DNA of 6,194 nt from Octadecabacter sp. (GTDB lineage: Bacteria > Pseudomonadota > Alphaproteobacteria > Rhodobacterales > Rhodobacteraceae): positions 1 to 6,194 of the forward strand of contig DQCL01000120.1 of the NCBI GenBank assembly GCA_003533975.1, read 5' to 3'. Numbering within the stretch: position 1 is the first letter of the stretch; the number at the start of each line of letters is the position of its first letter. The position numbers were made by a program, and so were the translations under genes. A model generated the notes under the pieces. That model had not been told where the DNA came from and searched no databases. It saw only the letters and a program-made list of their open reading frames with translations. Of this stretch, positions 1 through 5,549 are shown one piece after another.

Positions 1-16
1 TGAGTGAGGGACAAAG

Positions 17-1153
17 ATGACAGCAGCGTATGCGTGCAGTCCGGCGGAAAGCCGTGGGCGGCTATTTCCGGAAGAAGAAAGTGAATTTCGCTCGCCTTTT
101 CAGCGGGACCGTGACCGGATCATCCATGCCAGCGCATTTCGCCGCCTGAAACACAAAACCCAAGTGTTCGTGGAACATGAGGGCGACTATTTTCGCACAC
201 GCCTGACCCATTCCATTGAGGTGGCACAGGTGGCACGCACGATTTCCGGTGTTTTGGGCCTGAACGCTGAGCTGACAGAGGCTGTCGCACTGGCCCATGA
301 CCTTGGGCATACGCCGTTTGGACACACGGGCGAGGACGCGTTGGGAGCGCTGATGCAGCCCTACGGTGGGTTTGATCACAACGCACAAGCGATCCGGATT
401 GTGACCTCGCTTGAGCGCCACTACGCGGAGTGGGACGGGTTGAACCTGACGTGGGAAACGCTGGAGGGGATTGCCAAGCATAACGGGCCTGTTGATGCGC
501 CGGTGCCTTATGCGTTGGAGGAATATAACGCGCGGCACGATCTTGAGCTGAGCACTCATGCGAGTGCAGAGGCGCAGGTTGCGGCGTTGTCAGATGATAT
601 CGCCTATAATCACCACGACATTCATGACGGGCTACGCGCCGAGCTGTTTGGCACGGATGATTTGTTGCAACTGCCCATCGTCGGGGATTGCTTTCGTGAG
701 GTCGATGCGAAGTACCCGAATTTGGATACAGATCGCCGCCGCCACGAAGCGCTGCGGCGGTTTTTTGGTGTGTTGGTTGAAGATGTGATCGCCGTGAGCC
801 GCGCCAACCTTGTGGCGCTAGACCCGCAAACCTGCGCTGATATTCGCGGAGCGGGGCGGATGATGGTTCAGTTCTCGCCCGTGCTTTGGGCGGACCTGAA
901 GGTCGTGCGGAATTTCCTGTTTACCCAGATGTATCGTGCACCAAGCGTGGTGAAGATGCGTAAGGAAGTGACGCAAGTGGTTGAGGATTTGTTCCCGCTG
1001 TTCATGGCAGACCCGAGCCATTTGCCAAAGCAGTGGCGCAAGGATGTGGCGGATGCGGAGGGTGAAACCGCACTGGCGCGGATTGTGTCGGATTACATTT
1101 CGGGCATGACGGACCGTTTCGCACTGGAAACCCATGCGCGGTTGGTCGGGTAA
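17..1153 (+). CDS. dgt: dGTPase-like HD-domain deoxynucleoside triphosphate triphosphohydrolase
   Basis: This 378-residue cytoplasmic protein belongs to the dGTPase-like family, which hydrolyses dNTPs to deoxynucleosides and tripolyphosphate and so trims dNTP pools. The metal-binding HD signature is complete: H65 in RLTHSIEVAQVAR, H94-D95 in ALAHDLGHTPFGH, and the distal aspartate in SDDIAY (D193/D194). The family-typical N-terminal RSPFQRDRDRIIH and AFRRLKHKTQVF segments and the C-terminal KVVRNFLFTQMYR segment are also present. Length matches the short type-2 alphaproteobacterial members, not the ~500-residue E. coli Dgt. The start is supported by GAGGG at 6-10, six bases before the ATG, and by the family-like N-terminus. 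Substrate preference cannot be read from sequence, since many members are not dGTP-specific. The gene converges on the alcohol dehydrogenase; the arginyl-tRNA synthetase gene that I recall following dgt in many Rhodobacterales is absent here. Family assignment is very secure. Confidence -1.
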   Translation: MTAAYACSPAESRGRLFPEEESEFRSPFQRDRDRIIHASAFRRLKHKTQVFVEHEGDYFRTRLTHSIEVAQVARTISGVLGLNAELTEAVALAHDLGHTPFGHTGEDALGALMQPYGGFDHNAQAIRIVTSLERHYAEWDGLNLTWETLEGIAKHNGPVDAPVPYALEEYNARHDLELSTHASAEAQVAALSDDIAYNHHDIHDGLRAELFGTDDLLQLPIVGDCFREVDAKYPNLDTDRRRHEALRRFFGVLVEDVIAVSRANLVALDPQTCADIRGAGRMMVQFSPVLWADLKVVRNFLFTQMYRAPSVVKMRKEVTQVVEDLFPLFMADPSHLPKQWRKDVADAEGETALARIVSDYISGMTDRFALETHARLVG

Positions 1154-1250
1154 GTGGGGACGTTGGTAAGGTCTGGTTTGAGGCCGCAGCGGACGTCTTG
1201 AGGTTGTGGTTCGTGTTTTACATCCGATTGCGTCGGCCCAAAAAGAAACC

Positions 1251-2387
1251 TTAACAGCGCAAGACTTTTAAGAGTTGATTTTGCGACATCGTGAAAGGAT
1301 TGCCCTTCATCGAAGACGTGTTCAGGGTTTGCTCTGCGACTTTGGAATGATCTTCGGGTTTCAGGCCCATCTGTTCCAAGGTGCGCAATCCCTGATGTCT
1401 GGACCAAACGGCCAACTTGGACAAACCTGTTCCGTTCTTGCCTTCGGCAAAGGCGGTGTCGACTTGGCCAATCACCCAATCCAACCGCCTGCGAATTTCG
1501 GTTTCTGGCTGGGAATTTGCCAAGTGCGCGTTCAGCACTGCGGGGAGGAGCGCACCACAGATTTCTCCGTGAGGTGCATTGGTTTTCCCACCGATCACGC
1601 CCGCGAACCCGTGGACCGCGCCGAGGCCGGCGTTCGCCAAAGCCAATCCGCCACAGGTGCTGACCCAAGCCATCTTGTCCCACGCGTCAGGCGCGTCCTT
1701 TTCGACCAAGTCGCGCAACACGCTCAGGCCGATCGGAATGGCGGAATGGCATAGGGCGTCGGTCATCGGGTTCGCGTTGGTTGATAGATAGGGCTCGATA
1801 ACCTGCGTGATGGCATCCAAGCCCGCCGCAAGGGCAACCCTTCGCGGGGCACCTTGCATGAGATCAGGATCCACAAAGGCAATGTTCGGTATCATGCGCG
1901 GATCACGAAGGCTGACCTTGAGGCCTTGGTCCGGCACCGAGATTACGGCATTCTTGGTCACCTCTGCACCCGTCCCAGCGGTCGTTGGCACGGCAATCAT
2001 GGGAATAGGATCATGTTCCAGAGACCGCCCCGAGCCCACGACCTCAAGGTAATCAATCGGCGGCCCCTCGCACGGGATCAGGGCCGCCATGGCCTTGGCG
2101 AAATCAATGACAGAGCCACCGCCCAAGCCGATGACAACGTCAGGGGCAACGCCTTTGATCTGTTCCAATGCTATTTCAATATCCGGGAGACTCGGTTCAT
2201 TTCGGCAACTGAATGTCGTTGTCGTCAAACCGGCATTCTTGCAGGAAGTGACCAGCCACTCTGCCCGTGACGCGTTGGCGCCATGAACGATCAGAACAGA
2301 GGTTCCGTACATCTTCGCGGATGCTGATGCGTTCTGACTTTGGCCTCGACCAAAGTGAATTGCTTTTGGGCTGACAAAAGAAAACAT
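1251..2387 (-). CDS. Iron-containing (group III) alcohol dehydrogenase, substrate unknown
   Basis: A 378-residue cytoplasmic NAD(P)-dependent oxidoreductase of the Fe-ADH family (relatives FucO, AdhB, 1,3-propanediol dehydrogenase), interconverting an alcohol and an aldehyde or ketone. The N-terminal Rossmann-like half has the GGGS dinucleotide-binding turn (G89-S92) followed by VIDFAK. The family signature PTTAGTGAEVT begins at P134. The C-terminal helical half carries the metal site. Against FucO (D196, H200, H263, H277) the residues are D191, Q195, H259 and H273, so the second ligand is glutamine. The FucO H267 position is G263. I recall DALTQ-type sequences in one Fe-ADH subfamily, so Q195 may be a subfamily trait and not damage. 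The ORF is otherwise full length. The start ATG has a modest AGGGA about ten bases upstream. It lies behind glpK and fba debris and in the same direction as the glycerol transport operon, suggesting polyol or aldehyde metabolism, but the substrate cannot be named. Confidence -1.
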   Translation of the reverse strand: MFSFVSPKAIHFGRGQSQNASASAKMYGTSVLIVHGANASRAEWLVTSCKNAGLTTTTFSCRNEPSLPDIEIALEQIKGVAPDVVIGLGGGSVIDFAKAMAALIPCEGPPIDYLEVVGSGRSLEHDPIPMIAVPTTAGTGAEVTKNAVISVPDQGLKVSLRDPRMIPNIAFVDPDLMQGAPRRVALAAGLDAITQVIEPYLSTNANPMTDALCHSAIPIGLSVLRDLVEKDAPDAWDKMAWVSTCGGLALANAGLGAVHGFAGVIGGKTNAPHGEICGALLPAVLNAHLANSQPETEIRRRLDWVIGQVDTAFAEGKNGTGLSKLAVWSRHQGLRTLEQMGLKPEDHSKVAEQTLNTSSMKGNPFTMSQNQLLKVLRC

Positions 2388-2422
2388 ATTTTCGCGTCCC
2401 TATTGAGGTGAGCGTCAGAGTA

Positions 2423-2488
2423 TCGGATGGCGCCGGCCAGAGCCATGCGCAGGTCGGTGTTGATGTTCACTTTGCGAACACCATGTTC
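2423..2488 (-). pseudogene. fba: Remnant of class II fructose-bisphosphate aldolase (C-terminal barrel fragment)
   Basis: Reading on the minus strand in a single frame gives EHGVRKVNINTDLRMALAG followed by AIR. This is the conserved segment of class II FBA (typical form HGVRKVNIDTDLRMA-TGAIR) that helps bind the DHAP phosphate and enediolate. About 22 codons survive of a gene of roughly 350. Nothing recognisable as aldolase lies upstream, where the sequence becomes glycerol kinase, or downstream, where 35 unmatched bases lead to the alcohol dehydrogenase start. There is no aldolase start, catalytic zinc-histidine region or C-terminus, so it cannot make an enzyme. The match is long and specific enough that chance is unlikely. 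A sister ketose-bisphosphate aldolase family (tagatose or sugar-alcohol type) is the main alternative source. Confidence -1.
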
Positions 2489-2603
2489 GACACAAACGGA
2501 CGGGGGGAATGTTGCGCGAACTTTGCTGTTGGCTGGCGATAACAGCCAGCGCGCCATCAAAGGGATGTTGTGTCCGCGGATCAATGGCGAGGATATCGGT
2601 CAT
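2482..2603 (-). pseudogene. glpK: Remnant of glycerol kinase (N-terminal ~45 codons, frameshifted)
   Basis: From an ATG at 2603 the minus strand reads MTDILAID (2603-2580), like the GlpK start (…IVALDQGTTSSR in E. coli). It continues in the same frame as FDGALAVIASQQQ (2561-2523), matching the following strand of GlpK. Between these blocks the spacing is four residues shorter than in GlpK, and the phosphate-binding QGTTSSR loop is scrambled to PRTQHP. The match then jumps to a second frame (FAQH, 2520-2509) and a third (FPPSVCVEH, 2509-2483), equivalent to GlpK FPxxGWVEHD with G and W mutated to V and C. No good ribosome-binding site precedes the ATG. Intact GlpK is about 500 residues; everything after the VEH codons is missing and replaced by aldolase sequence. 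Its place directly after glpV, in the same orientation, fits a former glpV-glpK order. Decay is clear; the family call rests on short blocks but is well supported by context. Confidence -1.
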
Positions 2604-2623
2604 CTGAGGGGGGCGGTCGTGGA

Positions 2624-2652
2624 TTTGGGGCCACCACAAGGGCGGCCCCAAA
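2624..2652 (-). terminator. Hairpin terminator / 3'-end stabiliser after glpV
   Basis: In the minus-strand transcript, TTTGGGGCCGCC and GGTGGCCCCAAA flank a 5-base loop CTTGT, giving a 12-bp stem whose only non-Watson-Crick pair is one G-U. The stem begins 7 bases after the glpV stop codon. The same position in the plus-strand transcript would be an A-C mismatch, so the structure is best formed by glp operon mRNA. No U-run follows the stem, so it is not a textbook intrinsic terminator; it may act with Rho or protect the glpV 3' end. Confidence -1.
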
Positions 2653-2659
2653 CGTTAGC

Positions 2660-4381
2660 TTACTGCCAAGATTGGATCAGCTCGTCATATGGGATCGTTA
2701 CTGGTGTTTCGTCTTCATTTTCCAGCATCGCTTTTGGCGCGCCAGGCTGAGACAACCAGTATTCCGGATCCTGCTCATCGTTCAGAACTGGACCGATTTC
2801 ACCTTGGACGCCTGCACGCTCAAGACGTGCCAAGACGGCTTCTTGGTCGGCGCAAAGCCCATCAAGTGCCTCTTGTGGTGTCTTTGCACCGGACATCGCA
2901 TCACCAATGTTCTGCCACCACAGCTGAGCCAGCTTTGGATAGTCAGGAACGTTGGTGCCTGTTGGTGACCACTGAACACGTGCCGGTGAACGGTAGAATT
3001 CTACCAGACCACCAAGACGCGGAGCGCGTTCTGTGAAGCTTTCGTGCTGGACCGTGGATTCACGAATGAATGTCAGACCAACATGGCTTTTGCGCACATC
3101 GACAGTCAGCGATGTAACGAACTGAGCATAAAGCCAAGCCGCTTGAGCACGATCCACTGGCGTGGATTCCATGAGCGTCCAGGAACCGGCATCTTGGTAG
3201 CCGATCTTTGTGCCTTCAGTCCAATAAGCGCCGTGTGGGGAAGGTGCCATACGCCACTTTGGCGTGCCATCTTCGTTCATCACGGGCAGATCAGGCTCTA
3301 CTGTTGCTGCCGTAAACGCAGTGTACCAGAACATCTGCTGGGCGATATTACCCTGCGCAGGAATTGGGCCTGCTTCAGAGAACGTCATACCGGCAGCGGC
3401 TGGAGGAGAGTAAAGCTCAAGCCATTCAATCGCCTTGGTCACCGCATAAACAGCCGCTGGGCCGTTTGTTGCGCCACCACGGGCCACACAAGAGCCTACA
3501 GGCTGCGAGTTCTCGTTGACACGGATACCCCATTCATCAACTGGGAGGCCGTTTGGCTCACCGACGTCTCCCATGCCAGCCATGGACATCCACGCGTCAG
3601 TATAGCGCCAGCCCAAGGATGGATCACGCTTACCGTAGTCCATATTACCAAAGACTTCGCCTTCAACGCCTAAGCGAGAAAGATCGCGACCCGTGAAGAA
3701 CGCAGCAATGTCTTCGTATGCAGACCAGTTCACTGGAACACCCAGATCATAGCCATATTCTGCAAGGAAGTCGGCTTTGTTGATCTCGTCGTTGAACCAA
3801 TCGTAGCGGAACCAATAGAGGTTTGCGAACTGCTGATCTGGCAGTTGGTAAACCTTGCCATCCGGACCTGTTGTGAACGAAAGACCGATAAAGTCCTCGA
3901 GGTTCAGGTTCGGGTTGGTGACAGATGCACCATCGCCAGCCATCCAGTCCGTCAGGTTACGGGCTTGCTGATAGCGCCAGTGCGTACCGATCAGATCAGA
4001 GTCATTGATGTAGGCGTCATAGATGTTTTCGCCCGACTGCATTTGTGTTTGCAGCTTTTCAACAACATCCCCTTCACCGATCAGATCATGCGTTACGCTG
4101 ATCCCTGTGATCGCTTCAAAGGCTGGAGCCAGAACCGTGGCTTCATATTCGTGTGTGCCGATTGTTTCTGACACCACGTTGATCGACATACCCGCATAAG
4201 GTTGAGCCGCATCAATGAACCACTGCATTTCTGCTTCTTGATCCGCACGAGACAGCGTTGATAGCTCTCCGATTTCGGCATCAAGGAAGCCTTTGGCAGC
4301 GTCCATGTCCGCGAACGCGGGTGCAGACATCATGCACACGGCAAGGCCTATCGCCGTCGTTCCTCTTAGTCGCAAGGTCAT
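2660..4381 (-). CDS. glpV: Glycerol ABC transporter periplasmic binding protein GlpV
   Basis: This 573-residue family 1 extracellular solute-binding protein is the substrate receptor of the Glp-type glycerol ABC importer. A Sec signal peptide is clear: basic MTLRLR, hydrophobic core to about residue 20, and an APAFA-D cleavage site after residue 24. C16 is preceded by LAV and does not form a lipobox, so the mature protein should be soluble in the periplasm. It is longer than usual sugar-binding proteins (~400-450), matching the rhizobial GlpV type. The body is rich in aromatic residues (for example NLYWFRYDWF at 187-196), as in polyol-binding clefts. Two cysteines remain after processing (C298 in GSCVARGG and C510 in DGLCADQ) and could form a disulfide. 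The ribosome-binding site is very strong. It is the last gene of the operon, 71 bases after glpU. Glycerol specificity is inferred from homology and the glpP-glpQ-glpU order; a related polyol is possible. Confidence -1.
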   Translation of the reverse strand: MTLRLRGTTAIGLAVCMMSAPAFADMDAAKGFLDAEIGELSTLSRADQEAEMQWFIDAAQPYAGMSINVVSETIGTHEYEATVLAPAFEAITGISVTHDLIGEGDVVEKLQTQMQSGENIYDAYINDSDLIGTHWRYQQARNLTDWMAGDGASVTNPNLNLEDFIGLSFTTGPDGKVYQLPDQQFANLYWFRYDWFNDEINKADFLAEYGYDLGVPVNWSAYEDIAAFFTGRDLSRLGVEGEVFGNMDYGKRDPSLGWRYTDAWMSMAGMGDVGEPNGLPVDEWGIRVNENSQPVGSCVARGGATNGPAAVYAVTKAIEWLELYSPPAAAGMTFSEAGPIPAQGNIAQQMFWYTAFTAATVEPDLPVMNEDGTPKWRMAPSPHGAYWTEGTKIGYQDAGSWTLMESTPVDRAQAAWLYAQFVTSLTVDVRKSHVGLTFIRESTVQHESFTERAPRLGGLVEFYRSPARVQWSPTGTNVPDYPKLAQLWWQNIGDAMSGAKTPQEALDGLCADQEAVLARLERAGVQGEIGPVLNDEQDPEYWLSQPGAPKAMLENEDETPVTIPYDELIQSWQ

Positions 4382-4388
4382 AATTGTT

Positions 4389-4393
4389 CCTCC
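4389..4393 (-). promoter_or_regulatory. glpV: Strong Shine-Dalgarno of glpV
   Basis: The minus strand reads AGGGAGGAACAATTATG, placing GGAGG seven bases before the glpV ATG. It is the best ribosome-binding site among the genes here (glpU has AAGGAAG, glpQ GGGGA). This fits the need for a binding protein in large excess over the membrane subunits, and fixes the glpV start. Confidence -1.
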
Positions 4394-4414
4394 CTAGATA
4401 GAACATTGCAGGTT

Positions 4415-4436
4415 GCGCGACTCTTGCGTGTCGCAC
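4415..4436 (-). promoter_or_regulatory. Hairpin in the glpU-glpV intergenic region
   Basis: In the operon transcript GTGCGAC and GTCGCGC pair across an 8-base loop (ACGCAAGA) to form a 7-bp stem with one G-U pair. It lies between the glpU stop and the glpV Shine-Dalgarno and sequesters neither. Hairpins beside binding-protein genes of ABC operons are known to set uneven expression by mRNA processing or stabilisation. That role here is inference, and the stem is short enough that chance cannot be excluded. Confidence -1.
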
Positions 4437-4452
4437 GACCCATTCACCTTTC

Positions 4453-4725
4453 TTAAACCCAGCGGAACACCGCTATGGCATAGAAAAGGCAGACGATCAG
4501 AGCCCCCCACTGGGGAGCGCTGAGTAGTCCGAGCCAAGCCAAATTGATAAAGGCCGAGCCCAGTAGCGTGATGAACAATCTGTCACCACGGGTTGTTTCC
4601 ATTCGAAGGATCCCCGTACGGGGTACTTCGGGAAATTTGATTGCCAACACCGTGAAGGTGATGAGTGTCACCGCAATAATCGCGAAGAAGATCGCAGTGG
4701 GCCAAGTCCAAGCCATCCATTCCAT
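4453..4725 (-). CDS. glpU: Small integral membrane protein of the glycerol ABC transporter, GlpU (DUF2160 type)
   Basis: A 90-residue, very hydrophobic inner-membrane protein with three likely membrane segments, at about residues 7-30, 49-70 and 73-88. A charged loop (around KFPEVPRTG and RMETTRGDR) lies between the first and second. It corresponds to the small DUF2160 protein encoded between the permease and binding-protein genes in Glp-type glycerol importers. Its biochemical role is not established; a stabilising or accessory transporter subunit is the natural inference. It begins 15 bases after glpQ, so it is surely co-transcribed. An AAGGAAG Shine-Dalgarno precedes the chosen ATG; a second in-frame Met at residue 4 is a possible alternative start. 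The length and W-rich N-terminus (MEWMAWTWP) fit the family. Confidence -1.
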   Translation of the reverse strand: MEWMAWTWPTAIFFAIIAVTLITFTVLAIKFPEVPRTGILRMETTRGDRLFITLLGSAFINLAWLGLLSAPQWGALIVCLFYAIAVFRWV

Positions 4726-4740
4726 GATGTCTTCCTTTCG

Positions 4741-5538
4741 TTACACGCGGCCCAGGGCGAAGCCCTTGGCGATGTAGTTGCGGACAAAGTAGATAACCAA
4801 AGCGCCGGGCAGGATTGTCAGAACACCTGCCGCCGCCAGTACGCCCCAGTCGATGCCAGAGGCCCCGACGGTTCGTGTCATGGTCGCGGCAATCGGTTTG
4901 GCGTCCACGCTGGTCAATGTGCGGCTGAGAAGCAGTTCAACCCAAGAAAACATGAACAAGAAGAACGCGGTCACACCGATGCCAGACGCCACGAGCGGCG
5001 TGAAAATTTTCACGAAGAAGCGTGGAAACGAATAGCCGTCGATATAGGCTGTTTCGTCAATTTCCTTTGGTACGCCGCGCATGAAGCCTTCGAGGATCCA
5101 GACCGCCAACGGCACGTTGAACAACGCGTGGGCAAGGGCGACCGCGATATGCGTATCAAACAATCCGATCGAACTATAAAGTTGGAAAAACGGTAGCGCG
5201 AAGACCGCTGGTGGGGCCATCCGGTTGGTCAGCAGCCAGAAGAACAGCTGCTTGTCGCCCAGAAAGCGGTAGCGGCTGAAGGCATAGGCCGCCGGCAGCG
5301 CCACGGCGATGGAGATCACCGTGTTGATCGACACGTAAAGGATCGAGTTGATGTAGCCCCAGTACCAGCTGGGATCGGTGAAGATGGTGGCGTAATTCTC
5401 CAGCGTGAAGGTCTGCGGGAACAAGGAGAAGCCCGACAGGATTTCGTTGGTGGTCTTGAAGCTCATTGCCACCAGCCAGTAGATCGGCAGCATGAGGAAC
5501 AGGATATAGACGATGGGGACGATGGATCTTTTTTGCAT
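4741..5538 (-). CDS. glpQ: Glycerol ABC transporter permease GlpQ
   Basis: A 265-residue inner-membrane permease of the MalG/UgpE-like class of carbohydrate ABC importers. Six membrane segments are visible, at about residues 5-26, 66-88, 98-122, 130-151, 184-206 and 231-252. The cytoplasmic EAA loop that docks on the ATPase lies at about 159-185 (EIDETAYIDGYS...FTPL) and has the essential glycine (G168). After the first membrane segment the sequence SFKTTNEI is typical of MalG-type permeases. It pairs with GlpP as the heterodimeric channel. The gene starts 11 bases after glpP and ends 15 bases before glpU, indicating one operon. The start ATG is preceded by GGGGA. The symbol follows the R. 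leguminosarum nomenclature, in which glpQ is a transporter gene; it must not be confused with the E. coli glycerophosphodiesterase glpQ. Confidence -1.
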   Translation of the reverse strand: MQKRSIVPIVYILFLMLPIYWLVAMSFKTTNEILSGFSLFPQTFTLENYATIFTDPSWYWGYINSILYVSINTVISIAVALPAAYAFSRYRFLGDKQLFFWLLTNRMAPPAVFALPFFQLYSSIGLFDTHIAVALAHALFNVPLAVWILEGFMRGVPKEIDETAYIDGYSFPRFFVKIFTPLVASGIGVTAFFLFMFSWVELLLSRTLTSVDAKPIAATMTRTVGASGIDWGVLAAAGVLTILPGALVIYFVRNYIAKGFALGRV

Positions 5539-5549
5539 AGCTCAGTCCC

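Noticed and set aside
732..762. GC-rich inverted repeat (CCGCCGC / GCGGCGG)
   Set aside because: It lies within dgt and follows from arginine codons; no sign of a regulatory role.
1239..1272. Possible terminator of the dehydrogenase gene: CTTAA/TTAAG stem followed by a T-rich stretch on the minus strand
   Set aside because: The stem is only five A/T-rich pairs with a 13-base loop, and four Gs directly follow the T-run; too weak to annotate.
1093..1683. Minus-strand open frame (196 codons) overlapping the dehydrogenase and dgt ends
   Set aside because: It is the alternative frame of the dehydrogenase 3' half, running on through the intergenic gap; composition is arginine-rich and not protein-like.
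2291..2584. Open frame of 97 codons overlapping the dehydrogenase start
   Set aside because: Its middle is the aldolase remnant and its end is the wrong frame of the dehydrogenase gene; it has no coherent protein family.
2415..2603. Open frame of 62 codons from the ATG at 2603, which could be taken as a small gene
   Set aside because: It starts as GlpK, leaves the GlpK frame and then reads the aldolase remnant out of frame. It has no ribosome-binding site. It is a product of decay.
3044..3673. Long plus-strand open frame (209 codons) opposite glpV
   Set aside because: It is antisense to a clear binding-protein gene, has no family resemblance and no good ribosome-binding site.
4310..4381. 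GlpV as a lipoprotein through C16
   Set aside because: The residues before the cysteine (LAV) do not form a lipobox, and a good signal peptidase I site APAFA-D follows.
4612..4623. Perfect 12-base palindrome CCCCGTACGGGG
   Set aside because: It lies inside the glpU coding sequence and encodes conserved-looking residues; no partner site was seen, so chance is the simplest reading.
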